In this document: one piece after another, positions 42,723 to 51,502 of the stretch
How positions within the stretch are numbered: position 1 is the stretch's first letter
Layout: the number at the start of each line of letters is the position of its first letter
NCBI RefSeq assembly: GCF_031599675.1
Contig: NZ_CP134223.1
Span: forward strand, 4,588,001 to 4,652,000
Source: Paenibacillus pedocola
Lineage (GTDB): Bacteria > Bacillota > Bacilli > Paenibacillales > Paenibacillaceae
Direction: 5' to 3'
Length of the DNA: 64,000 nucleotides
The notes under the pieces: generated by a model
Told to the model about the DNA's origin: nothing
Database searches by the model: none
The model's input: only the letters and a program-made list of their open reading frames with translations
Position numbers and translations under genes: made by a program

Positions 42723-43430
42723 CTAGTCCATGTACTTCTCCAAGGACGGCCGGTTCTTGACAATCAGCTGCTTATTTCCAACCAGCTCAATGAGGCCCAA
42801 GTCCTCGAAGATGGCAAATTTACGGCTGATCGTTTCCCGCGTAACGCCTACATAACTGGCCAGCTCCTCACGGGAGAGAGGCAGCTTAATATGAATGCCG
42901 CTGCTGCGCGGTTTGCCATACTTGTCACTCAGCTCCAGAATCATATAGGCGATGCGGATTTCCGGGTCCTTGGTTGCGAGGCTCTGGGCAAGATTCTCGG
43001 TATGGGCCAGTCTTTTGGAGACGGTCTTCAGCAGCTTGATCGTAATATCCGGATTCTCCGAGATAAGCTGCTCCATATCATTTTTGGTCAGCATGCAAAT
43101 ACTTGTATCGGTCAGCGCGTACGCACTGAAATTGCTCAGCTCTTCGCTGTTGAATATATTCAGTTCACCAAAAAATTCTCCGCTTGTCAGCACATGCAGG
43201 ATTTGTTCTTTTCCCTGAGGCGTCATTTTTGACAGCTTTACCTGTCCCTGCTGAATGATATACAAGGTATCTGTTGGCTGCTCTTCAAGCACTAGCGCCT
43301 GGCCTTTGCCTACTTTCCGGTGTCTGATCATGGCGCTGATCCGCGAGAGCTCTCCATCGCTTAACGATGCGAAGATAGGCACTTTACGGGTACAGGGCTC
43401 CGCAGCGTTCTGGCAGGAATGTTCCAACAT
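42723..43430 (-). CDS. Crp/Fnr-family transcriptional regulator
   Basis: A 235-residue regulator. The N-terminal cyclic-nucleotide-like barrel (TDTLYIIQQGQVKLSKMTPQ, GEFFGELNIF) is followed by a C-terminal winged helix (SREELASYVGVTRETISRKF). Two N-terminal Cys (6 and 13) could bind a cluster or sense redox, but the four-Cys pattern of classical Fnr is absent. The ATG at 43430 follows AGGAGGG. It is downstream of rubredoxin in the flavodiiron operon, so it may control its own operon, whose promoter has TTTGA-TCAAA palindromes. The effector is not determined. Confidence 0.9.
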   Translation of the reverse strand: MLEHSCQNAAEPCTRKVPIFASLSDGELSRISAMIRHRKVGKGQALVLEEQPTDTLYIIQQGQVKLSKMTPQGKEQILHVLTSGEFFGELNIFNSEELSNFSAYALTDTSICMLTKNDMEQLISENPDITIKLLKTVSKRLAHTENLAQSLATKDPEIRIAYMILELSDKYGKPRSSGIHIKLPLSREELASYVGVTRETISRKFAIFEDLGLIELVGNKQLIVKNRPSLEKYMD

Positions 43431-43478
43431 TCTTATCCCTCCTGGTATCTCTACTGATCTTGAATCGGGCGCTGCTTC

Positions 43479-43658
43479 TTAATGAGCTGCCTTTTTGTCT
43501 GGAACAGGTGCAAAATGGGTCGTATCTTCGCCGCAGACCGGACAAACCCAATCCTCCGGCAGATCTTCAAAGGCTGTACCCGGTGCAACATCCTCATCCG
43601 GATCACCTAACGCCGGATCGTAAATATAACCACAAGGCAGACAAATGTATTTTTTCAT
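43479..43658 (-). CDS. Rubredoxin
   Basis: A 59-residue one-iron electron carrier. The two C-x2-C knuckles are at Cys6/9 (ICLPCGYIYDP) and Cys39/42 (WVCPVCGED). The ATG at 43658 follows AAGGAG by about ten bases; an upstream start would add nine residues and is less likely. It lies between the NADH:rubredoxin reductase-like gene and the Crp/Fnr gene, and should carry electrons to the flavodiiron protein. Confidence 0.95.
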   Translation of the reverse strand: MKKYICLPCGYIYDPALGDPDEDVAPGTAFEDLPEDWVCPVCGEDTTHFAPVPDKKAAH

Positions 43659-43685
43659 AGAAGTCATCTCCTTCAATTTGTTCAA

Positions 43686-44906
43686 TTAGTTCTGTAATCG
43701 GGCCTCTACTTCAGACATAATGCCCCCGGGAGTGCTATTCGCCAAGTCTATGCCTGTGAGGCTGATATTCTGCTCAATTGCGGATTTATAGGTTAATGAA
43801 GCTGCAGCACCTTCCCAGGAGATGGCCCCGGTTAACACGCTGTCCTTCACAAAAATTCTGGTGTACACGCCGTTAACTACTGCCGAAGCAGAATGGTCGC
43901 ATTGACTCTCATCGGTGTTGCCGATGGAGAACAGCGAAATGCCAAAAGCATTGAACAACGTGACCGGCGTCGACTTGCGGTAAGTAGCGGGCTCCGGGGC
44001 AGCCATGTTGCCTCCGGCAACCTTCCCCTGCTCCATGGCCCCGCCCCATAAACCTTCGACCTGACCGTCCAATTCGGCAAGATCTCCGGCAGCGTATATA
44101 TGAGGGGCACTTGTCTCCAAATGGGTGTTCACAACCACGCCGGAGCGAGTGCGGATCCCAGTTTCTTTTACAAGAGCAGTATTTGGAACGATACCTATGG
44201 AGTACACCACATGCTCGCAGGATATTTCCGCCATGTCATCAAGGGTCACGCCGGTAACAGCCTCTGTTCCATTAATTGAGGTTACTCCGCGATGAAGTTC
44301 AACCTGCACTCCGGCCTGCTCCAGGGTCAAACGCAGCTGCTCTGAGGAAGCTTCATCCAGCTGTCTGGCCATGAGCCGCGGGGCTGCTTCTACAATGATC
44401 ACTTGATAGCCGGCTTCATGCAGTGCCCAGGCTGTCTCCAGCCCCTGAACCCCTCCGCCGATAACAACGATTCGTTGTCCGCTTGTGAGACTTGCTTTTA
44501 GCGCGTCGGCATCTCCTAATTCACGGATCGTGTGGACATTCTTCAGCCCGGCCCCATCCACCGTCAGCGCCCGGTTTCTCGCGCCCATGCAGAGCAGCAG
44601 CTTATGATATGAGGTCAGCTTACCGTCTGCGGTCTCCACCTGCTGCCGCTCCGGATGGATAGACAGGACACGGCTCGAGGTCTGAAGGGAGATCCGGTTG
44701 TCCCGGTACCACTTCTCCTTCTTGATCAGCACCTTCTCGCTGTGCAGGTCACTGAACAAACCTTTGGTCAGCTTGATCCGGTTGTAGGGCAGATGGCCCT
44801 CCTCGCCAAAGATAGTGATTTCCGACTCCGCATCCTGATCACGGATCGCCTTGGCGGCATGAACTGCCGCGACTCCGCTTCCGACAATGACGTAATGTTT
44901 AGACAT
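43686..44906 (-). CDS. NAD(P)/FAD-dependent oxidoreductase, NADH:rubredoxin reductase-like
   Basis: A 406-residue flavoprotein with an N-terminal FAD Rossmann motif (YVIVGSGVAAVHAAKAIRD), an NAD(P) motif (IVVIGGGVQGLETAWALHEAG) and the FAD-binding end motif (IYAAGDLAEL). Similar proteins form the N-terminal part of nitrite reductase NirB or act as rubredoxin reductases. The ATG at 44906 follows AAGGGGG. Position between the flavodiiron and rubredoxin genes, with gaps of 12 and 27 bp, supports a chain NADH to rubredoxin to flavodiiron protein. Confidence 0.88.
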   Translation of the reverse strand: MSKHYVIVGSGVAAVHAAKAIRDQDAESEITIFGEEGHLPYNRIKLTKGLFSDLHSEKVLIKKEKWYRDNRISLQTSSRVLSIHPERQQVETADGKLTSYHKLLLCMGARNRALTVDGAGLKNVHTIRELGDADALKASLTSGQRIVVIGGGVQGLETAWALHEAGYQVIIVEAAPRLMARQLDEASSEQLRLTLEQAGVQVELHRGVTSINGTEAVTGVTLDDMAEISCEHVVYSIGIVPNTALVKETGIRTRSGVVVNTHLETSAPHIYAAGDLAELDGQVEGLWGGAMEQGKVAGGNMAAPEPATYRKSTPVTLFNAFGISLFSIGNTDESQCDHSASAVVNGVYTRIFVKDSVLTGAISWEGAAASLTYKSAIEQNISLTGIDLANSTPGGIMSEVEARLQN

Positions 44907-44918
44907 ATCAGTACCCCC

Positions 44919-46157
44919 TTAGAATGAGCTCAGCAGCAGATCGGAAACAAAATCAGCGGCATTTTTGATTTGCTGCGTCTTATCGGCATCTTTGGGTGAG
45001 AAGCGGACCCGGATAGGGAATTCCACATGCGTCATACCGGTTGATTTGATTACCTCGGAAGTACTTTGTACCGTCATATTGGTTCCGTTCAAATAATCCT
45101 GAATCACCTCAATGGCTTCACCGCTCCAGCCGTAAGAGCCAAATGCTGCTGCAAGCTTCCCTTCCAGATTCATTTGCTGCAGCTCTTTCAGCAGGGGCTC
45201 CAGGTTGCCGATCATGTCTGCATAACGTGTTGAGCTGCCGATAAAGACGGCATCCGCTGCGGTGATACTGTCCAGAATCTCTGACATACCGCTTTTATCC
45301 GCATCCCAGACTGCTGTTTCAATCCCGTTTGCCTGCAGGGTATTCTGCAGGATGCCGGCCATTTTTTTGGTGTTGTTTTTGAGTGTTGTGTACACGATGG
45401 CTGCTTTTTTACCCTGTGTCGTCTCACGGCTCAGCTCTGCGTACAAATCAATATATTTACGGACCTCTTCCCGGATAATAAATCCGTGCGAAGGGGCAAT
45501 CATTTCGATATCCAGATCCTTCACGGCTTCAATCAGCGTTCTTACATATCTTCTGTGCGGATGGATAATGGCATTGTAGTAACCCTTGAAGTCCTCTGTA
45601 ATGTCGAACCCGGCCTCATCGCTGAACAGCTTCCCGACAGCAACATGTGTGCTGAAGATATCGCAAGGGAACAGGATTTTGTCTTCCACACAATAAGTAA
45701 TCATCGTCTCTGCGGTATGAAGGTACGGCGTTTCTTTGAACAGCAGCGTCTTGCCGCCAATGTCCAGCGTATCTCCATCCTTCACAACCAGGAAGTTACG
45801 GGCATGAAGCTTGTACATTTCCTGGAGCTCCGGCACAGCAATTTCTGTGCAGACAATCGTGGCGTTAGCCGCCCGGGAAGCCAGTGCAGCAAGTCCGCCG
45901 GAATGATCGGGTTCGGTATGGTTAATCACAATGTATGAAATGTCCAAAGGATCGATCAGCTTTTCCATCTGGTCCGCATATTCCCGGCCAAATTCCATAT
46001 CCACGGTGTCGATAACGGTCGGCTTGCCGGTTTTCAGCAGGTATGAATTATAGGTGGTTCCTTTACTCAGTACAAGACGGTGGAAGGGAACCTCCCGGTT
46101 GTCGATTTTGCCTACCCAATACGTATCTTTTGCAATCTTAATTTCATTGTTGTTCAT
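44919..46157 (-). CDS. Flavodiiron protein (A-type flavoprotein)
   Basis: A 412-residue cytoplasmic reductase of NO and/or O2. The N-terminal metallo-beta-lactamase-like domain keeps all di-iron ligands: His80, Glu82, Asp84 and His85 (NHTEPDHSGG), His147 (PYLHTAE), Asp166 (FPCDIFSTH) and His224 (APSHGFI). The C-terminal flavodoxin domain (AAIVYTTLKNNTKKMA, AFGSYGWSGEA) binds FMN. The ATG at 46157 follows AGGAGGG; the upstream extension is rejected. It is first in an operon with its presumed reductase, rubredoxin and a Crp/Fnr regulator. It complements Hmp by detoxifying NO without oxygen. Confidence 0.94.
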   Translation of the reverse strand: MNNNEIKIAKDTYWVGKIDNREVPFHRLVLSKGTTYNSYLLKTGKPTVIDTVDMEFGREYADQMEKLIDPLDISYIVINHTEPDHSGGLAALASRAANATIVCTEIAVPELQEMYKLHARNFLVVKDGDTLDIGGKTLLFKETPYLHTAETMITYCVEDKILFPCDIFSTHVAVGKLFSDEAGFDITEDFKGYYNAIIHPHRRYVRTLIEAVKDLDIEMIAPSHGFIIREEVRKYIDLYAELSRETTQGKKAAIVYTTLKNNTKKMAGILQNTLQANGIETAVWDADKSGMSEILDSITAADAVFIGSSTRYADMIGNLEPLLKELQQMNLEGKLAAAFGSYGWSGEAIEVIQDYLNGTNMTVQSTSEVIKSTGMTHVEFPIRVRFSPKDADKTQQIKNAADFVSDLLLSSF

Positions 46158-46199
46158 CTGTTTGCCCTCCTGATTGATAATGTTTATCAGCAACCTCAT

Positions 46200-46257
46200 T
46201 CTATAATGGCCGCCAATTCAAAAGGAGGATTTGAATCAAATTTTGAAAGTTTCAAAA
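46200..46257 (-). promoter_or_regulatory. Flavodiiron operon promoter with tandem TTTGA/TCAAA palindromes
   Basis: The -10 TATAGA (46200-46205, minus strand) has no -35. A palindrome ATTTGAATCAAAT (46229-46241) is centred about 42 bp before the predicted start of transcription, the class II Crp/Fnr activator position. It is followed by a perfect 17-bp palindrome TTTTGAAAGTTTCAAAA (46241-46257). Confidence 0.5.
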
Positions 46258-46335
46258 GCAGATGTTCATAACCTGAATATACACTATTCCTGAAATAGCG
46301 TTATGCGTCTGGTCACCTTATGCGCCTGAACATAA

Positions 46336-46385
46336 AAAGGGAGCAGCCTCATAAGTAGTTTTTCTACAAATGAGGCCGCTCCTGT
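46336..46385 (-). terminator. Terminator of the amino acid ABC operon
   Basis: On the minus strand, AGGAGCGGCCTCAT and ATGAGGCTGCTCCC form a long stem with an inner GTAG/CTAC pair, followed by TTTTT. It lies 29 bp after the binding-protein stop. Confidence 0.75.
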
Positions 46386-46413
46386 TACTTGCAGACTTCT
46401 ATATCCTTTAAAC

Positions 46414-47292
46414 CTACTCGATCTTCCCGCCTTCTACCACCAGCTCATCAGTATAACCTTCACCATAAACTTCGTTCAAGGTTTCCTTGTAAGCCTGATG
46501 AATAAACTGCTCTTTGCCCAGCGTATCAAGCTCCGTATTGATCCAGTTCAGCAGTTCGGTGTTTCCCTTGGCCACCGCCGGTGCGATCGTATCCTGACCG
46601 CCAAAAGCAGGAATGCTCACCGTAAAGCCGGGATTCGATTTGGCCCAGGCGATCAGTTCGGTATTATCGTTCGCAATCGCTGCGCCGCGGCCGTCTTTAA
46701 GGGCGGAGAAGATTTCCGTGTATTGATCAAACTTCAGCAATTCAATATCCGGATACTCTTTGGTGAAATAAGTTTCAGCCGTTGTTCCTTTAGCTACGAT
46801 CAGCTTCTGGCCTTTCGCTTTTAACTGGTCGATGGAAGTGATCGGCGCACTGTCAGGGGATACGATACCGAAGGACAGCTTCATGTAGGGACTGGCAAAA
46901 TCCACTTTTTCCTTCCGCTCATCCGTAACCGTAAAGTTAGCCATAATGATATCCACTTTATTGGATTCGAGATAGGCTACACGGCTTGCCGCATCTACCA
47001 GCACAAATTCAGCCTTCGATTCGTCACCAAGCAGATCCTTAGCAAATCTTTTGGCAATATACACGTCAAATCCCTGATTCTTCCCTTCGGCATCCACATA
47101 GCCAAATGGCGGTTTATCGGCAAATACACCGATTCTGATCTTATCGTTTTTCTTCAGCTGTTCAATGGAAGCAAACTTGGAAGAACCCGAATTCGCTTCT
47201 CCGTTGTTACCTGAATTACCGCATGCTGTTAGTCCCACTAGTAACATGCTGGCCGCTAATAAACCCGTCAATATTTTTCTGCCTTTTCTCAT
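46414..47292 (-). CDS. Amino acid-binding lipoprotein of ABC importer (cysteine-type?)
   Basis: A 292-residue family 3 solute-binding protein. The signal peptide ends with lipobox LVGLTAC; the mature domain begins DKIRIGVFADKPPFGYVDAEG. Segments VDIIMANFTVTDERKEKVDF and DGRGAAIANDNTELIAW resemble CjaA-type cysteine-binding proteins, so cysteine or cystine is a candidate ligand; glutamine or glutamate cannot be excluded. The second ATG (47292) is nine bases from GGGG and is preferred to the ATG at 47301, which touches it. It is last in its operon. Confidence 0.88.
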   Translation of the reverse strand: MRKGRKILTGLLAASMLLVGLTACGNSGNNGEANSGSSKFASIEQLKKNDKIRIGVFADKPPFGYVDAEGKNQGFDVYIAKRFAKDLLGDESKAEFVLVDAASRVAYLESNKVDIIMANFTVTDERKEKVDFASPYMKLSFGIVSPDSAPITSIDQLKAKGQKLIVAKGTTAETYFTKEYPDIELLKFDQYTEIFSALKDGRGAAIANDNTELIAWAKSNPGFTVSIPAFGGQDTIAPAVAKGNTELLNWINTELDTLGKEQFIHQAYKETLNEVYGEGYTDELVVEGGKIE

Positions 47293-47310
47293 CCTCTTCA
47301 TCCCCAGTTT

Positions 47311-48066
47311 CTATAGTTTATTGTACTGAAATATATTGAGAAAGTGCTGTGCACGTTCTGTCGCAGGTTTAATGAAGAACTGCTCCGGCGGAGCAATTTC
47401 ACAGATTTTGCCTTGATCCATAAACACGATGCGGTCACCCACCGATTTGGCGAACCCCATTTCATGCGTCACAATAATCATGGTCATGCCCTGTTTGGCC
47501 AGACCAAGAATCACATCCAGTACCTCCCGCACCATTTCGGGATCAAGCGAAGCTGTTACTTCATCAAATAAAATGATATCCGGATTCATGCATAGCGCTC
47601 TGACAATAGCGATCCGCTGCTTCTGGCCTCCCGACAGCTGGCGCGGATAATCTTTGGCACGGTCCAGCAAGCCGACCCGCTCAAGCAGCTGTTCCGCCTG
47701 CCGGAGTGCTTCTCCCCGCTCTCTCTTTTGTACCTTCAGGGGGCCAAGCAGAATATTCTCAATCACCGTCATGTGCGGGAACAGCTCGTAATTTTGAAAT
47801 ACCATTCCGATATGCTGGCGAACTTCCCGCCATTTTACATCCGCTTCAGCAAGATTCTGTTCCCGGTATAGTATATTTCCGCCCTGAACCGGCTCAAGAC
47901 CGTTAAGACACCGCAGTAACGTGCTTTTCCCGCAGCCTGAGGGACCCAGAACTACAATCACCTCTCCTCTCTCCACCAGCAGATCAATGCCGCTTAGAAC
48001 CTGCCTGTCTCCAAAAAATTTAGTAACCCCTTTTACTTCCAGCAAGGTTTCACCCGACTTTACCAT
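47311..48066 (-). CDS. Amino acid ABC transporter ATPase, GlnQ type
   Basis: A 251-residue ATPase of the polar amino acid uptake family. Visible motifs are Walker A (GPSGCGKSTL), the Q-loop region (GMVFQNYELFPHMTV), signature (LSGGQKQR), Walker B (DIILFDE) and the H-loop (IIVTHEM). The catalytic residue after Walker B is followed by VTASLDPE. The ATG at 48066 follows GGAAGG by ten bases; the longer frame overlaps the permease gene. It powers uptake through the two upstream permeases. Confidence 0.93.
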   Translation of the reverse strand: MVKSGETLLEVKGVTKFFGDRQVLSGIDLLVERGEVIVVLGPSGCGKSTLLRCLNGLEPVQGGNILYREQNLAEADVKWREVRQHIGMVFQNYELFPHMTVIENILLGPLKVQKRERGEALRQAEQLLERVGLLDRAKDYPRQLSGGQKQRIAIVRALCMNPDIILFDEVTASLDPEMVREVLDVILGLAKQGMTMIIVTHEMGFAKSVGDRIVFMDQGKICEIAPPEQFFIKPATERAQHFLNIFQYNKL

Positions 48067-48086
48067 TTGTGCTGTTCCTTCCTTAT

Positions 48087-48764
48087 CTAATTTTGCCATT
48101 TGTGCTCGAATCTCTTGGACAGCCTGGACAATGGATAACATACGAGAAAATACAATATAAAGATAAAACCGTACACCCAAAACGAGGCATTAGGCGCTTT
48201 AATGACGCCAAGCTCAATAATCTGCTGTCCAATCTTCACGACTTCAATAACACCGATCAGGACAACGAGTGAGGTTGTCTTTACCATTCGGGTAGCCAGG
48301 TTAATAGAGCCTGGAAGCATCCGGCGTACAGCCTGCGGAATAAGAATATGCCGGTACAACTGTCCGCTGCTTAGTCCGAGCGCCTGTCCTGACTCCACTT
48401 GATGCTTAGGCATGGATTCCAGCGCCCCGCGTACAATATCCCCAATCTCTGCAGCCCCCCAAAGACTGAATACCAGAATCGCAGTGGCTTCCCCGCTGAT
48501 GTCAATTTGAAGCAGAGGCGAGAAACTGAAATGCACCACATACAGCCAAACCAGGATCGGAATAATCCGGAAAGCTTCTAGGTACAGTCTTAATACCAAC
48601 CTTAAGGGTTTGGAATCCAGGGTTCTGAGTAAGCCCATAATGATTCCTAATAGAGTACCGATCACGATAGAAATGAAAGATATCTCTATAGTAACCAGCA
48701 GCCCTCCCAGCAGACGTTCAAAATTCGATCCTTCAAACAAAACCTCAATTCCCAAATTCGGCAT
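48087..48764 (-). CDS. Amino acid ABC transporter permease (second)
   Basis: A 225-residue HisM-type permease with about five membrane helices (LLGGLLVTIEISFISIVIGT) and the EAA-type loop region (VESGQALGLSSGQLYRHILIP). The ATG at 48764 overlaps the end of the first permease by 20 bp, indicating coupled translation. It forms a heterodimer with that protein in the amino acid importer. Confidence 0.92.
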   Translation of the reverse strand: MPNLGIEVLFEGSNFERLLGGLLVTIEISFISIVIGTLLGIIMGLLRTLDSKPLRLVLRLYLEAFRIIPILVWLYVVHFSFSPLLQIDISGEATAILVFSLWGAAEIGDIVRGALESMPKHQVESGQALGLSSGQLYRHILIPQAVRRMLPGSINLATRMVKTTSLVVLIGVIEVVKIGQQIIELGVIKAPNASFWVYGFIFILYFLVCYPLSRLSKRFEHKWQN

Positions 48765-49410
48765 GCCGCACCTTCCTTTCCACCCAGCTCAGCAGCAGCG
48801 ATAAAGGCAGGACCAGGACCAGATAAGCCAGTACCAGCAGCAGAAGCGATTCCGCTGTTTTGTAATGCATGCCGATCAAATCTTTGGCTACATTCATCAA
48901 ATCCATCAAAGCGATGGCTCCGACAATGGAGGTTTCCTTCAGAAGAAAGATGGCGTTTGCTCCCAGCGACGGGATGCTGATGGCAAGCGCCTGCGGAAGA
49001 ATAACGTATCTCGCCAGCTGTACCTTGCTAAGTCCAATGCTTAGACCCGACTCCAGCTGTGATTTGCCTACTGCCTCAATTCCGCTTCTGAAGGCTTCTG
49101 TCATATAGCTGCCGCCCAGAAAGGTCATGCCGACAATGGCACAGGTGAATTCGCTCAGCTGGATCCCTACTTTAGGCAACCCGTAGTACAGGAAGAACAG
49201 CTGAACCAGCAAGGGTGTATTTCTGGACAATTCGACATAGGCCCTAATGATGGCGCTAATACCTTTGACCTTATAGAACAGCACCAAACTGAATAAGAGC
49301 CCCAGAATGAGCGACAATAAAATTGCGATAACCGCTAATTTCACCGTCAGCCACATGGCATCACCATATAAGGGCAGACTTTCCATGATAAAATCCCAGT
49401 CTAAGTTCAT
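48745..49410 (-). CDS. Amino acid ABC transporter permease (first)
   Basis: A 221-residue HisQ/HisM-type permease, first gene of the importer operon. The conserved features YVELSRNTPLLVQLFFLYYG and LESGLSIGLSKVQLARYVIL are present. The ATG at 49410 follows GGAAGG by eight bases; an in-frame GTG at 49416 is possible. The leader contains two palindromes and a good promoter. Confidence 0.92.
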   Translation of the reverse strand: MNLDWDFIMESLPLYGDAMWLTVKLAVIAILLSLILGLLFSLVLFYKVKGISAIIRAYVELSRNTPLLVQLFFLYYGLPKVGIQLSEFTCAIVGMTFLGGSYMTEAFRSGIEAVGKSQLESGLSIGLSKVQLARYVILPQALAISIPSLGANAIFLLKETSIVGAIALMDLMNVAKDLIGMHYKTAESLLLLVLAYLVLVLPLSLLLSWVERKVRHAEFGN

Positions 49411-49448
49411 TTGCACAACCTTCCATTTGCTTAAAATACCTAATTAAG

Positions 49449-49528
49449 AAACCATTTGATTGGTTTATTAGGCTGATTTTAGCCTAAAGCTCACATGGTA
49501 TGATATGATTTAATTCACATTATTCCAA
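49449..49528 (-). promoter_or_regulatory. Promoter and palindromic leader of the amino acid ABC operon
   Basis: On the minus strand, -35 TTGGAA (49523-49528) and -10 TATCAT (49500-49505) are 17 bp apart. Two palindromes follow in the leader: TAGGCT-N6-AGCCTA (49469-49486) and AAACCA-N6-TGGTTT (49449-49466). They could be operators or an attenuation structure. Confidence 0.5.
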
Positions 49529-49580
49529 CTAGTTAACTATACATTAAATCTATTCCTTAACTGGACGACAAATTGAATAG

Positions 49581-49610
49581 CAAAAAGGAGGGGCTTCTAA
49601 GCCCCTCCTT
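49581..49610 (-). terminator. Terminator of the ABC exporter operon
   Basis: Perfect 12-bp stem AAGGAGGGGCTT/AAGCCCCTCCTT with a 2-base loop, followed by T residues on the minus strand. Confidence 0.85.
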
Positions 49611-49636
49611 AATAATGCTGGCGCTGCCAGACACCT

Positions 49637-51502
49637 TTAGCCTGCAGTCCCCTGCACCAGCTGATTCTGATACATCTCGAAGTAAAATCCCTTGCGGGTC
49701 ATTAGCTCTTCATGTGTTCCCCGCTCGGTAATCTCCCCGTTCTGGACAACGAGAATTGCATCCGCCTCGCGGATCGTACTGAGCCGGTGGGCAATAACGA
49801 AGCTGGTCCGCCCCTTCATCAGCGTCTTCATCGCTTCCTGGATATGCAGCTCTGTTCTCGTATCCACGTTGCTCGTTGCCTCATCCAGAATCAGAATGGC
49901 GGGACTGGCCAGCACAGCCCGGGCAATCGTCAGCAGCTGCCGTTGTCCCTGGCTTAAGTTCCCGCCTTCGGCGTTCAAGTACGTATCATAGCCGTCCGGC
50001 AGCTTCCGGATGAACACGTCGGCATTCGCGAGCCGTGCTGCTTCCTCGACTTCCCGGTCAGTAGCACCGAGGCGCCCGTAGCGGATGTTATCACGGATCG
50101 TCCCGGAGAATACATAAGCATCCTGCAGCACGAGACCGATCTGCTCTCTTAGTACCCTTTTGTCAAAATCATTAATATCTTCCCCGTCTATGAGAATCCG
50201 GCCCGACTGGATGTCATAGAACCGGGTCAACAGATTAATAATCGTGGTTTTCCCTGCACCTGTCGGACCTACGAGCGCCAGCACCTGGCCGGGCTGTGCA
50301 TGCAGCGAGAGATTGTTCAGCACAGGCACATCCGGTTTATAGCCAAAGCCGACCTGCTCGAACACGACCTCGCCCCTGATACGCCGGTCCTCTCCGGTCT
50401 CTGACTCCTGCCCCATCTCGGGCTCCAGATCCATCACTTCAAATACGCGCTCTGCTCCGGCAATGGCGGATTGAAGCAGATTGTATTGATTGGCCAGCTG
50501 ATTAATCGGCTGGCTGAACTGGGTGGAGTAATTCAAAAAGCTGACAATGATCCCGATAGTGATGAGTTCATGGTAGGCAAAAATGCCGCCGAATACCGCA
50601 ATAACCACAAAAGTTAAATTGCGCATCGAGTTCATCAAAGGCCCGACGGAACCGGAAAGGCTCTGTGCCTTCACCCCGACTGCCCGCAATCGTTCATTGA
50701 TTGCCCGGAATTGTTCAACCGACTCTGCTTCTCTACCGAACACTTTAATGACCTTCAGGCCTGAGATGTTCTCCTGCACGAATCCGTTCACTTCTCCAAG
50801 AAGATGCTGCTGCTCCGAGAAGAAGCGGCGGGTATGCTTAGTTATTTTTTTAATAGTGAACGTAATAACCGGAACGGTAAGAATCGTAATGAGCGTCATC
50901 CAGACACTTAGGCTGAGCATCATGACAAGGCTGCCCACCAGCATAAGAACGCTGGCAATCAGCTGGACAACGGTTTGATTCAGCGTATTCGAGACGTTGG
51001 AGATATCGTTGACCGCTCTGCTCATCAGCTCACCGTGCGTCCGTTGATCAAAGAACGACACCGGCAGCCGCTGATATTGCCCGAACAGATCCTGCCGCAT
51101 ATTCTGCACAGTATTCTGGGCCAGGCTTGAGGCCATGTACTGCTGGACCCAGGTGAAGAACGCGCCCAGCGCGTACACTCCGAACAGAATCAGCCCCATA
51201 CGCACCATCCCGTCCCAGTGACCCGGAACAATATAGTCGTCGAACAGCTTGCCGATCATAAAGGGTCCGATGAGTGCAAGTCCGGTCGTTAAAACCGTAC
51301 AAACAATAACCCAGAAGAGCGCCCACCGCTCCAGCCGCAGATAGCCGCCGATTCTCCGCAGCGTTCCGGCTGCATTCTTCGATCTTACCTTGGGTCCGCC
51401 CCCATGCATATGGCCCGATCCCGGACGGAAGCCCATCTGGTCGATTTTTTGCGGCATTGTACTCTGGCTGGAAGAATTGGAAGACGGATTACTAGCCGAC
51501 AT
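49637..51502 (-). CDS. Heterodimeric ABC exporter, canonical-site subunit
   Basis: A 621-residue half-transporter: Gly/Ser-rich N-terminal tail, six membrane helices, then a nucleotide-binding domain. Its ATPase motifs are intact: Walker A (GPTGAGKTT), signature (NLSQGQRQL), Walker B with catalytic Glu (AILILDEATSNVD) and H-loop (VIAHRLSTI). It resembles the YheH/LmrD side of BmrCD/LmrCD-type multidrug exporters. The ATG at 51502 follows AGGAGGTG and overlaps the stop of the partner gene. Export of drugs, lipids or peptides is expected. Confidence 0.92.
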   Translation of the reverse strand: MSASNPSSNSSSQSTMPQKIDQMGFRPGSGHMHGGGPKVRSKNAAGTLRRIGGYLRLERWALFWVIVCTVLTTGLALIGPFMIGKLFDDYIVPGHWDGMVRMGLILFGVYALGAFFTWVQQYMASSLAQNTVQNMRQDLFGQYQRLPVSFFDQRTHGELMSRAVNDISNVSNTLNQTVVQLIASVLMLVGSLVMMLSLSVWMTLITILTVPVITFTIKKITKHTRRFFSEQQHLLGEVNGFVQENISGLKVIKVFGREAESVEQFRAINERLRAVGVKAQSLSGSVGPLMNSMRNLTFVVIAVFGGIFAYHELITIGIIVSFLNYSTQFSQPINQLANQYNLLQSAIAGAERVFEVMDLEPEMGQESETGEDRRIRGEVVFEQVGFGYKPDVPVLNNLSLHAQPGQVLALVGPTGAGKTTIINLLTRFYDIQSGRILIDGEDINDFDKRVLREQIGLVLQDAYVFSGTIRDNIRYGRLGATDREVEEAARLANADVFIRKLPDGYDTYLNAEGGNLSQGQRQLLTIARAVLASPAILILDEATSNVDTRTELHIQEAMKTLMKGRTSFVIAHRLSTIREADAILVVQNGEITERGTHEELMTRKGFYFEMYQNQLVQGTAG

